A DNA stretch of 64,000 nucleotides, from positions 14,224,600-14,288,599 of the forward strand of contig NC_086370.1 of assembly GCF_036324505.1 (NCBI RefSeq), in the 5' to 3' direction. This DNA is from Eleginops maclovinus. Its lineage: Eukaryota > Chordata > Actinopteri > Perciformes > Eleginopidae. Below are positions 1-14,800 of this stretch, one piece after another. Both the position numbers and the translations under genes were made by a program. The notes below the pieces were generated by a model. That model did no database searches. It worked only from the letters and a program-made list of their open reading frames with translations, and had not been told where the DNA came from. Each line of letters starts with the position of its first letter. Positions within the stretch are counted from its first letter, which is position 1.

Positions 1-1641
1 AATTACCGTGGAGTCTGAATAAGAAGTAACAGCTTCAAGGGAATCATTCAAAACAGACAAATCTAGAGTTTTGGCATCTATTAAAACGTGCGTGCGTGTG
101 TTTCCGTGCTCTTGTCCCAGTCTTCATGTCAGCACCAGACAATTAAGAGGTCTGACCCTGTAGGTAGGTCCCGCCTGTGAATGCATGGGAAACATCAGCG
201 AAGGAAAAACCTGCAGATACTCTACAAGAACACGGTTCAACTCCCTCCATACGAGCGCTTACACACATCCATACACTCAGTGGTGGTTAGGGGGTTCACC
301 TCCCCACGACCCGAGCAGTGAAGCATGCTCAACTATGACCCCTCTCATTATCTGCCCAGACGCTGCGGTTGGGGCTGGGGTGATAACCTTTGAACCCTGA
401 CTTTTAACCCAGGGGCCACTGCTGGACTGTGCTAGGATTATCCTCTGTGTGTTTGTAAGTGTGAGACACACAGGAAAACACAGGAAGGGGGGAGAAATCT
501 GAACATATTTTGGATATTGCGGTGAGTGAGCAATAGAAAATGTAACTCCCCTATAAGCAGACTTACCAAAAAAAGACTGCTTATGATATTTATCTGCCCT
601 GTAGGTGTATGCATGTGGTGAGTGGAAGATTTCTATTTCACATCCTTCTCTCCCTGGCCATTTTTTAATATTATAGCTTGTTCTGTCAATTGGCTCAAGG
701 CTCTGTTTTGTGGATAAGTTGACTGATATTAGCTGTGTATAGAAACAACCAGCCCTACAAGGATTACATGGAGGTTATGTAGTAATTTTCATATTGATGT
801 TTTGAATTGAAGAGCATTTGGAGAAAATTGAAAAGCAGTATAAGGCATTTTCTGTGAGTTTTGTTTGTCTGAGGATGAAGAAATTGAGGGCTTGGAAGAG
901 TTCTAAAAGTGGCATTGGTGAGAATATATGATTAAGTCAAAATGTCAGGATTCTTCATCATATTTTAAAGCATATTCTGTCTACTTTCTGCTGTAGAAAC
1001 AAACACGATTTTGCTGTAAGCAAACAAAAAAGACTTAATGTAGGGACTGTACTGTACTTCTCTCATATGCTGCATGAGTGCACAATAACAACAATCATGT
1101 TCTAAATCAAAGTCAGAGAGGCTAAACATGCTTTACAGCAAAGCAGCCATGACCATAAATCTCGAGATAAAAATAAACTGAAGTTGTTGCTTTGGTTTCC
1201 CCTTGCTGTTTCACAATGTGTGGTTGCTGTGTGGCCTAAAAGCTGGCTGTGTATACTGAATAACTTTTCACCATGTTCAGCGGCTGCTGCTGCAGCAGCG
1301 TTTACCTTTCTGCAGAGCCAAGCCCACGCCTGCACCACCAAAATATACAAGGGCCAGAATAAAAACATTTTGTCCGGTGTAATTGCAGGGCAAACATCAG
1401 TCAGCTTGCTGGACTGTATATTCGCTCTGCAGCAAATAGCCTCTGACATGAGGAGGGGGGCTGCAAGTAAGTGCCTCAAAAGTGCTTAACGATTTCATAC
1501 CGACACGGCTTTCGTTTCACTTGAATAGCACTGACCTCAACTCAGCCCTTAGATATTAGCTAATCTTGCCTTAAAATAACTATGAGATGTGACTATGTGT
1601 AGTTGCTAATGAAACCGTATTTTTTTGCTGTCGCCCCTCAG
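1..1641 (+). other. sfrp1: sfrp1 intron 1, 3' part
   Basis: This stretch precedes the acceptor AG at 1640-1641 and is read as the end of the first sfrp1 intron. No frizzled cysteine-rich domain coding sequence appears here, so the first coding exon lies left of the window. The acceptor is preceded by a T-rich tract ending in cccctcag. The only local structure I note is a 14-bp perfect palindrome (GCTGCTGCAGCAGC) at 1286-1299. The 125-aa and 101-aa open frames around 1.1-1.5 kb have no recognisable domain. Confidence 0.7.
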
Positions 1642-1719
1642 TGTCAAAGGTGTGCCCACCGTGTGACAATGAGATGAAAGCAGACAACATCATGGAGCAT
1701 TACTGCGCCAGTGACTTTG
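1642..1719 (+). CDS. sfrp1: sfrp1 penultimate coding exon (start of NTR domain)
   Basis: A 78-nt exon between cccctcag and gtaagt. It starts with the last two bases of a split codon, carries 25 full codons and ends with the first base of another. The peptide runs SKVCPPCDNEMKADN and ends HYCASDF; the split Ala is completed by the next exon. From memory, human SFRP1 has VCPPCDNEL in the corresponding place and a CASEFA ending. It carries three of the six cysteines expected in the NTR module. SFRP proteins are secreted Wnt modulators: the N-terminal frizzled-like domain binds Wnt or Frizzled, and the NTR domain contributes heparin and Wnt binding. The phase match with the next exon makes this a confident call. 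sfrp1a versus sfrp1b cannot be decided, and sfrp5 is the closest alternative. Confidence 0.9.
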
Positions 1720-4784
<3,065 letters not shown>

Positions 4785-5113
4785 CCCTCAAGATGAAAAT
4801 CAAGGAGGTGAAGAAGGAAAAGGGCGACCGGAAGCTGATTGCAGCACAGAAGAAGAAGAAAGTGTTGAAGCAGGGCGTGCTAAGGAAAAAGGACCTGAAG
4901 AAACTGACCCTGTACATCAAGAATGGCGCCAACTGCCCGTGTTCCCAGCTGGACAGCCTGGGCACCAACTTCCTCATCATGGGCCGCAAAGTGGATCAGC
5001 AACTGCTGCTCATGTCCATTCACAAGTGGGACAAGAAAAGCAAGGAACTCAAATTCGCAATCAAGTACATGAAGTCCCATCAGTGTCCCACCTATCACAC
5101 TGTCTTTCAGTGA
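4785..5113 (+). CDS. sfrp1: sfrp1 terminal coding exon (NTR domain, C-terminus, stop)
   Basis: The exon opens with CC, completing the split Ala codon, and encodes ALKMKIKEVKKEKGDRKL onward to the C-terminal CPTYHTVFQ and TGA at 5111-5113. It contains the remaining three NTR cysteines (NCPCSQ and HQCPTY), the IMGRKV and IHKWDKK blocks typical of SFRP1/2/5, and lysine-rich clusters (QKKKKVLK, RKKDLKK) of the kind linked to heparin binding. Human SFRP1, from memory, ends CPTFQSVFK, while SFRP5 has a different tail; this and the zmat4 neighbour favour sfrp1. Some mid-domain positions (GDRKLIAAQ, FAIKYM) look SFRP5-like, so a paralog call needs a tree. No frameshift or premature stop is present. 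The product would be secreted. Confidence 0.93.
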
Positions 5114-6400
5114 GGCGGCTTGCAGCACAATCTACAATCACTTCACACATTTCCCCCACATAGAATCTAATTCTGCATTCCTGACCCCAATATCCCTGGA
5201 AAATCTCTTACCAGTCTGACAAATAGTCCTACAAGAGGTCACAGGGCAGCCAAGCTTTTATTTTCTCAGCTTTAACTTGAGTCAGGTTGTCAAGGGGATC
5301 GTCCTGATCTGCTTAGATGATTCAGACATGTTAATGTTGGAGAGGGAAAAAAGCTGCACTCTGCAGCTCCAATCACATCATAAAAAACCCAAAGTAACCA
5401 CAGATTGTATAATAATTTGGGTGATGTAATTTTATTTCCCAAGGAACAAAAGACATTTTCATAGACCCCCTGTGATTCAATAAATATATTCCTTGACAAT
5501 TCTGCTTTCCTATTCTGATATACAAGACCAAATCACTTGTGTGATATCTAACAGCAACTTAATCAAGACAGCTGCCTTAAAACATGGAAAACTAAAGATT
5601 TGAGGCAACTATTGGAGGGAACATATGTTTGATAATGTAATAAGTATAGGCTAAGGGACCTTAAGTGGGAAGGCAGGGTTTGTTTCAGTGTATAGAGAGA
5701 TGAGAAAAATGATACACTACAGTACAAGGCGGCTGTGCAATTGGGCACAATGCTCCCAGGAATAACATCAAAGCAGAGACATATAGATGATCAGCTTAAC
5801 TGTGTTATGATAATGTAAAAAGTAGGTAATTCAGATGAATACTAGATGATTAGATATCAGGCTTTTTTCTTTTATCCCTGCCGGGAAAGAAGACAGATGG
5901 AGCGAGGCAGACTGGCGGACTGGAGGATACTTCCATTGACTTTGTACAGCAACGCTTATGTGGCCTGAAAGAGGGAAACTTGAATATTTTTGCTTTTCAA
6001 TTGGAGAGAGAATGAGGTTAAAGTAGAGAAGACATCTTTCCTGAAAACAAGTGGTAAAGAAAGCGAGAGAAAGAGACTCTGGACAGAACCAACAAAGTTG
6101 GGTTGATAAGTCTCTGGTACTGTTTTTTCACTATCACTCTGCAAATGTTTATTTGTTTTGTACTTTTTAAAAAATTTCTTCAGTTAAACTTCTATTGTAT
6201 GAAGACAGGAATCATCCATACAGACATAGCACATGAATTCACTGTTGCCGTAGCAATAAAGGATGAAAATTTAACTATGACAATATTTTCTAATCAGTTA
6301 ACCTGTAAGTAGTTATGTTACTGAAATACATCTTTGTTTTACAAAAAAAGTAAATGAATAAAATATATTTGAAATTTTTATAAAGAATATTTCTTTAATG
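5114..6400 (+). other. sfrp1: probable sfrp1 3' UTR with candidate poly(A) signals
   Basis: AT-rich sequence directly after the stop. AATAAA hexamers occur at 5479-5484, 6255-6260 and 6357-6362. The last is followed by an AT-rich stretch and then a T-rich/GT segment (tttttttatcattgtgatgt), so it is the most plausible end point, but this cannot be settled from sequence. A later AATAAA at 7034-7039 would give a longer UTR; the human SFRP1 3' UTR is kilobases long as I recall. No open reading frame here is convincing. Confidence 0.5.
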
Positions 6401-6709
6401 TCATTTTTTTTATCATTGTGATGTAACCATGTGCACACTCATCCATGTTGTTTTGATTTCCTGAAAGAATGTTTGCTTGGTTGAGAAAATATACTTCTCA
6501 GCCAAGAACATGCATACTTGGTGCATACTTTAAGTTCCCAGTAGCTTTCTTACTTGCTTTTTTCGATTTTTTAAACTGCCATTTATAAATCCAGTCAAAG
6601 TTAGAACATTAGAAAAACACACTTTTTCTCATGAACAATTATTACGAATGAAGATTTCGATTTACTTTGAATAGGTTTTCCTCTAGGTTAGAACATTACC
6701 TTGAGGGAA

Positions 6710-6892
6710 CATTACATCACATTACATATCATTTCTTAGACGGTTTTATCCAAAACAAATTACATACATTCAATACTGTGGGCAATCCCCGCAATTTAGG
6801 TTGAAGTGTCTTTCCCAGGGACACAACGACATGCTGACTGCAGTGGGGCTGGAACCAGATCATCGCACTAGCCCACTGCGCCACAGAACTCC
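6710..6892. mobile_element. dispersed teleost repeat relic (SINE/MITE-like)
   Basis: The segment contains, in order, a block near tagacggttttatccaaaac, then gtgggcaatccc, then aagtgtctttcccagggacacaa, then a block ending gcccactgcgcca. I recognise this order from a very common fish repeat whose core reads roughly GACGCTTTTATCCAAAGCGACTTACA. Several mismatches show it is an old copy. I am not sure of its class; the final block resembles text seen in many short fish repeats. Confidence 0.65.
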
Positions 6893-7742
6893 CTACATAA
6901 AGAATGCACTAAGCCTCTCCTGCACCTTCATTTCTCATTTCCCAGGGAATAAAAAGGTTAAACCTCAGTAACGCTATGTTCAATGCCAAAATCTTCCAGA
7001 TCCACTGGGCACAGTTTTATACAGAGCCTGGGCAATAAAAGCACTGTGTTTTAATGTTAAAGAGTAAAGGGGTGACGCAGGCGGACAGCAGGCTGCAATG
7101 TAACCGACCAACTTTATCAAAACCACCCAGACCCTAATCACTCCAGACGCTTATATAACTCAGTCAATGCAATTTAAAAATAGTTGGCATATATGTGCTC
7201 CAAAATACAAGATGGATCAATTGTGACATTGTATGATTTTTGTCTTCCGCCCATATTTTCCGAAATGGGAAGACTTTTGGAGACCGCTCGAAGCGTGAAT
7301 GCCAGTGGAGTAATGACCTATTTCCAGCTGATTGTGGAGATAGTACACACTGGGCCTCTACACCGTGGAATGACAGAAAGGGAAAGGCATTATGGGTAGA
7401 CACGTGTTGGACAGGGAAACTTTGAAACCTCCAATTCTCTAAGAGCAATCAAACACCATAAACACTGAGTTGAAATTTAAATTCCATACAGGTGGAGTAG
7501 TTTCTGTTAGAACATGCTGACCAGGGTTGAATCAGCCCTGTTGCAGTAGATTATACATAGCATATTGGAAAATGAAGAGCAGCTAAGACAAGATGTGGTA
7601 AGGTAGACAAAAAAAAAGGGAAGGTGAAAAAGGAGGGAGAGACTTGGCTGGGTCCCACAAGCACCCATCATCACCTCCTCAAAGGTCACTTAGTGGAATT
7701 AATAAGGGCCTGATGAGGGACCAGTGACCTACATGTGGTAAA

Positions 7743-7745
<3 letters not shown>

Positions 7746-7778
<33 letters not shown>
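7746..7778. repeat. (AC)n microsatellite
   Basis: About 16 perfect units following a short A-run, in intergenic DNA. Confidence 0.97.
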
Positions 7779-7782
<4 letters not shown>

Positions 7783-8026
7783 ACACATTTCTTGGGGAAA
7801 ATAGAACAAAAAGCTCACATTATCTCCCCCCAATGAGAACTGAATTCAAACAAGCATCAGTTCCATTAAAAAAGGTAGAAAAAGTATAGAAAAGAAATGC
7901 ATAAAGGGCATCGCTACTACACACACATATTCAAAACATTTAGAAGAATGGCCACATTGTCTGTTTCTATTGCGGTGTGCTGATAAGCATCACTTTTTTC
8001 ACAGTTGAATAGTGCTGTCTGTGTGG

Positions 8027-8253
<227 letters not shown>

Positions 8254-9069
8254 TACATACCAACAATTAAACCAGCAGCTGTAAAATGTCGATCTCTTCC
8301 AGTAATACTCTCAAACACTTTTGATCAAAAGAGGTTTTATGTGATTCCAAGTCAAGAACAACAGATCCAATCATCTAATATTCTTTATTAGATTTTGTAA
8401 TTTCACTCCACTTTTCCGTCCATGAGGAGATGACGGAGAGAGTCTGGAAAAAAAAAAAACCTTTATCTTTGATCATGGCAACTGACAAAACAAACAAGAC
8501 ATTTAAGGCTAACGTGTATAACTGTATTATCTTGGGACAACACGTTGTACATTGGCAACAATGTAGAAGGGCTATAAAAATGCAGAAATTGTTACCAGTT
8601 CAATTCTAATCCTCAAGCCAGATTCAAAATATCATTTTATAACTTTCAGGAGTTGGAATGATATTTTTTTATCTTTCAACTTAAACAACTAGTGCAGACA
8701 AAAACCAGTGAGCACATGGACACACACACACACATGGTCATGCACACACTAATCAGATCTGACTACTTCGCCTCGACAAAAAGAGACCATTATATAACAT
8801 TCTGGAGGGTCCAAATAATTTCTATTAGTTACAGAATGTCTCTCTCTACCCACCACACAAGGTACCATTAAAACAGAATTAGACGGTAAGCCAACATCCT
8901 TCTGGTCTGAACCACGGGACCACCTGTCTACAGGAAGAGAGGACGGAGAGATTTACATTCATTTAGAAGAAGAGAGTGAGAGAGGGTGGAAACAGCACAA
9001 CATGGACAGAAGTACTGTACTGGCTCCGAGCCTTGGCCTGCCTTGCTCAGTTAAATGCATTAAAGATGT

Positions 9070-9072
<3 letters not shown>

Positions 9073-9155
<83 letters not shown>
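9073..9155. repeat. (GT)n microsatellite, about 41 units
   Basis: An uninterrupted GT tract of 83 nt in intergenic DNA, orientation opposite to the tract at 8029-8248. Confidence 0.97.
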
Positions 9156-9157
<2 letters not shown>

Positions 9158-10311
9158 TTTGCTGATGTGCTTGAGTTTGCCGTGTAGACTCTCTTTAAAA
9201 GGCCCAGAGCAAGCCAGGGAATCATTTTCTCCTTATAATAAACTCAGAGAAACTTTCTACATGTAGTACAAACTCTCATTTGTATTCGTACTTGTCTTAG
9301 CTAAAAAAGACAGTTTCAGCTCACTGAGTCATTTTCTCAGTACTGTTGAATATGAATTCAAAAGTAAAGAGAATTATTGTAATTTCATAACCAGCGGCAG
9401 GCATGGTTTCAACGATTTGACGATGATTGTGGAATATTAAATCACTGTTTCTCAGAGTGAGAGGGATGATTTGCTCTGACACATTTTTGTGTCATTTTAC
9501 ATGGTGTTAGTTCATACAGAGGACTGAATTAGTGTGTCAAGCTTTCCCTACATTCACAAGATCTGGGCACATTTTTGCAATAACCTCCCAGTTTGGTTAA
9601 AGCAATGGAATTGAAATCCCCGTCTTATGCCTCAAGGCTTTGTCTCATCCACATAAGACTTATGGAATGGTGAGAGTAATAACAAGTCACAGCTTTTCCT
9701 CTTCTTCATACTGATCTGTGTCTCATACTGACTCAGGGACACAATGACACTGTGACAATGACATTCAGAACCTGTCAGCCTGTTGCAATAGGGTGATAAG
9801 GTTAGATACACAGAACACACACACACACAAACGCCGCACCGACCTGGGTAAAGAGGGCAGGGGGACAGCAGAGGCTAGAAGGAAAGAATGAAGCGGGAAA
9901 AGGGACTGGATAAGAAAACACCCAAGCTGCTCTCAAGGGACTCTGGCTCTCGGAAACAATCACATTGGCCTCAGTGTCTCCTCTGCAGTGGAAAATGAAT
10001 AAATTAATAGGTGGAGTAGGAGGCCTCCCATGGGCAGGGTCCTGAAGCCATCTGTGAAGGCCATCAGTGTGTCCCAAACCTGCTGTTTCCCTACTGAAGC
10101 AACATGTCAGTCTGGAGATTTACAGCCGCCCGGAAAGCACACACGCACGCCCAAGCACTGACACCCTCGCACACACACATATCAAAGAGGACATACCCAT
10201 AGGTGCAGCCAAATGCACATCAATGTATATTTATACAGAGTGCCAGGATGCAAAGGCACAGACAAAACAAATATTGGCACAAACATACAGTGGAAACAGA
10301 AGTGCACTCTT

Positions 10312-10338
10312 CACACACACACACACACACACACACAC
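10312..10338. repeat. (CA)n microsatellite, about 13 units
   Basis: Perfect CA tract of 27 nt within a wider CA-rich region (about 10138-10480). Confidence 0.95.
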
Positions 10339-11814
10339 CCACGTGCACAGACAAACACTCGGCTGGTGCACAGATTTACACCCTTTTGGAACCAGAGGTA
10401 CCATAAATAAATCCTTTTCCCTGGAGACCTGTTGACCTCCCTTTCTCCCTTTTTGTCACACACACACACAACTACATAGGTCAAGGTCAGGCAGGGATGA
10501 GCGGAGGGTCAGAAGGAGGTGAAAGTGTGTGTGGGTGTTAGCATGCAGGCTGATAAAACTGAGCCTCCGTCTTTGGCTGGGGGTTAGCAGCCTCCATGTT
10601 TCAGCAGTCAGGTCGTGAACTGTGACCCCATCAGACCCAGAGAGACAAGGCAGTCTCGTCAGGTGGGACAGTGGCCACTAATTAGACATAATCTCCCATC
10701 TCCTACTTGTCAGTGTCTTTTCAAACAGACCAGGATACTCAGCTGTGCTCAGGGAGGCTGTCTTTGGGTGGCATTCTGCTTTTGTTAGGTGGAAATAGCC
10801 TCTGTGCCTTTGCTGGCTCTGCTATCAAGTGCTGACCATTTGCACTATAGAACTTACCATGACGGGCTCCTACAGGACAAACAGATCTACTATTCATAGC
10901 TTGAAATGATTTTTAATAGAAGTGAATCTGTTTGTTAGGATCCGACACAATAATAATATGCAGATTATTCTGCGGTGAGAAACTGTTGGAAACAAAAACG
11001 TTGGTCCCCTTAACAACTATGGAACAAATGGCACATTTTTTTCCACCGGAGGTTAGGTTTTTTCCAGGAGATATTTCTGTTTGTCTGTCTTTCATACAGA
11101 ATAACTACTGGGCACATTTTCATAAAACTTGTTTGAAGAGTGCGGCAGGGGCCAAGGTCGAACCCATTAAACACTGGAGTGGAACCAAATAACGTATTAA
11201 CAACAACAACAATTCAAAATGTGTACAGTCGTATAGCTACTAGCTGGCAAAAGATAATGTAAACAACCCTTAAGTAAAAAAAAAATATAAACTACAAAGA
11301 AGTATTTTATTGTTAGCGGACAAGGCACTGTGAAGTTGTGGGAACTTAACAATTAACAAATTTAGGTTTGTTTTGTTCCAGTTATGTTTTAACCCAATAA
11401 TTGTTGCAACACTTTACATCATTATGACAGAAAAGCTGGATTTTCTTACGCAAGTGTTCACTTCTTAATCGGCCTTGTTGGGCATTACTGAAGCAGTCAT
11501 AAAGCTCGTCTTAAGCTTGTTTTTACCTTTTTGCTCCGTCTTCCTCCTCAGCAACCCTAAGCCAGGATGATGGAGCAGGATGTGAGCAGGAAGCACATTG
11601 AAAATCAGGGCCAAAATGTAGGTGGAGAGCTTTAAAAGAAGCCTACTACAATTAATATTGACAGAAATGTGCAATTACTAAAGCCCTTACTGTCTGCCGC
11701 TGGTATTTGTCCGTGGTGTAAGTACCGACTGCACAGGCTCAATTGTCTGATTCCTTTCCATGAGCAGATTGCACATCCAAAAAATGGATGTACTTTTCCC
11801 TACTGCTTCAAACA

Positions 11815-11878
11815 AAAACCCCAAAGCAATTTCCCTGTAAGGGATTAATAAAGTATGTCTTCTTCTTCTTCTTCTTCA
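11815..11878 (+). mobile_element. LINE-like 3' tail with (CTT)n terminus
   Basis: The sequence caatttccctgtaaggga followed by ttaataaagtatgt and a (CTT)n run matches the 3' end I know from fish non-LTR retrotransposons, which finish in gggatnaataaagta plus a short tandem repeat. Only the tail can be recognised. The 5' extent is unclear, perhaps from about 11700, and no reverse transcriptase coding sequence is visible upstream. Confidence 0.55.
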
Positions 11879-14800
11879 GCTCCAACAAGCCAGCTTCAGA
11901 GCAATCGTTCTTCGGCATTTGAAGTGTTTATGGACATTAATGATCCAGCATTTCAAAAGAACAGCACATGTTTGGCATAGCAGAGCACTTGGGCAGAAGG
12001 AGAAAGCATGTTCTTTTGGAAAATATTTAATCAGAAGAATGGGATGTGATGATTGTGTGGTCTGAATCGAGCAAGTACCCCTAGGAAGTCAAAACATCAA
12101 CTGTCCGACTGAAGAGACATCCAAGACATGCAATGAAAAACAGGTGTTTCAGAAGAAGAGCTTCTTAGCCGTGAACACAGATGTCATGCTATGATCCTGT
12201 CAGGCTGTTGTTGGTTTGAAATCAAATTATTAAAAGTATAACCGATTAATCTCTAATGAATTGATTCATGTGTAGTCATAGACAGATGAATGGAGAGTAC
12301 GCAGACAGCTAAACAGACAGAAACAGCAGTAGGCAGAGGCTCAGCCCTGTATTCCACCGCAGAGCTCTTGTGGCCGTCTAGCAGAACCGAGCCAGATGTA
12401 AATGATTTACCCTGCTTTTTTTGGTTTTCCGCTCAGCTTACATGATTTTGCAAACTTGTGATCCTCTTGAACATGTACCGAATGCATGGAATGAACCCTG
12501 CTCACTATCTGCCATAAATGGAGTGTTTCTAACATGTTCTGCATACTGATCTCTGGCCAAGAAAAGCACGAGGTCAATCAGTTCAGTGGGCCCATTCTTT
12601 ATCCATTGAACAAAATTGTAGTTTTTGGTTGCCTCTTTCTACATAAGAATCTATTGTTCCCTCACAGTCAGCCTCTTCTTGTCTCATCTAGCATCTTTGC
12701 TAAAATCTGTTTTTGTATCCCCGTGTCTGCATCTGCGTCTCTGTTTCAGAACTTTTAAGTTTAAGGGAAGACAGACACAAAGCAGATCATCCGGGAGACC
12801 TTTAGGACAGAAAGAGAGGACCCAGGAACACATTTCACCACACTTCAGTCAGCCTCCATGAGGACACACTTAAAGTATGTGAGAGCTGGAGCTTTTAAAC
12901 ACGCAAAAGTCACGCAACTATTTGTTTATGAAGGATGAGGCACCGCTGCTAGGACACAAAATATGATTTTGACATGGAAATAACTAAATTGTCAATAAAA
13001 TAAACAAACAGAGGGAAGGTTGAGAGGATACTCCCTGTCCGCTAGGTCTGATGTGTTTCAGTAGTAACCCCTAATCACATTGGCAGGCATTACAGTGCAA
13101 AAAAAGCATATATTTAAATAAACCTTTTGAGAAATGGTGTTTAAATCTGTTTTTTTCTTAAATGCAGAAAACCCTACCCATGTGTGGTACAAACCGACTA
13201 AAAGAAACTAATGTGATGGAACGAACCCTGACCATGTCTGCATGGTTATTGCGTAGATACAGTGAAGCCAGGTGCAGCTGAAAGCACTTATATCAATCAT
13301 ATACTGATGAAGTCATTGCTCTGTGGATTGCTAAAATGACATGCATGCTAAAGTATTGAAGTCGGCACATGGTGACAGGGTTTCATTTGTCTGTATGTCT
13401 GGAGGAAGAAATGTTTCTCAAAGTCATTGGAGGTAATTCAACTTCAAGAATGTTGCAATATCTCACAACAAGTCACAGGACCCTTGAATCATCATACAGA
13501 ATCTGAACTAACACCCTGTTCCTGAGTTTTCTGTTATCATATCATGATTTGTGTCTTCAGGTGGTTCAGGATGAAGCTGAATGAGCAGCACAGATTTTGT
13601 AGCTTATAAACAATGAAAAGATGGAGCCCTGAAGGCCAGGTACTATATATGGATGTGTCTTTTCTTGATGACCGTGTCTCCTTTCTCCCCTTTAATACAT
13701 ATTTCAATATGTTGCATGGTACAGCTCTGTTTCCCTCTCACTCACAGTGGCTGCACCCCACCCCTCCTCCTCCTGAGAGGGATGAAGTATTTGTTTGGAC
13801 AGGCTCTGTGAGATCACAGTTGCTGAGGGTGGGTGCAGTTATCCAGACCACATAGTGGGACATTACACTGCTTTTTAATTATATTGCGCCACACAATGTG
13901 CATTACTATGGATCGGAACATGTCTCATAGCGTGCACTACATGTGCTATGACTGCAGGGGTTTTGCAGAACAGGAGCGGGTTAATTCATCATGAAACAGT
14001 AAATATGACAGATGGAGCTCAAAGGGCAGCTCACAGCCTCCTCCATAAAGCATGGGAAGTGAATCCAAGTGAGAATGCCAGAAGGTGCACATGTCTTAGT
14101 ATGTGGCCACCACATAAAAATTACATATCAGATCCCATGTCATATGTTGGTTCATTATTCAGACAGAAAAACAGCCTTGGACCACCATGCATCTTTGTGG
14201 TTCTCTTAAGGGCTTAAAGGGTGTTATGAGCCCACGGGATCATGGGATCAACATGAAAAGCCATACGAAATACTATATAACCTACTGTTCTACAGTTCTT
14301 GCATAATGTACATGTATGTAGCTTCTGCGCCTCCTTTGTTAGAACTGTGAGAGGTCCTCCTGTGCAATGTTTCTAAACTGAACCTTTGACAATAAAGTCA
14401 TGAAAAATGTACAAATCCAGATTAAGAGCAATCAGTTAGCATTCCAATCTTCAGCAGCTCACACATGTTCATGGATGTTGCTTGCATGCCTGCAGCTACT
14501 TCATAGTAAAACCTATAAGTCCTGAGGAGTCTAAAGCAAGGAGGAAGGTTGTCCTGGGAACAATGCAGACACAAGTGTTTGAGCTCGCCTGTGAGGCTAC
14601 TTTATGATGTATGAGCAGCTTTGTGGTTTTGTTGTCAGTCACCATACTGTAATATGTTTTGTTCATGTGATTTATTTATTATATAATATACATACCTGTT
14701 CATATTGTAAAATTAATACAACATGTAATACAAAGGATAATAATACTGGGATGGGTTTAAGTGTTTTCAAACTACACTGTAAGGAAGAGCACAGTCATCT

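Noticed and set aside
1283..1300. (CTG)n/(CAG)n-like run in sfrp1 intron 1
   Set aside because: Only a few units forming a small palindrome; not a trinucleotide expansion.
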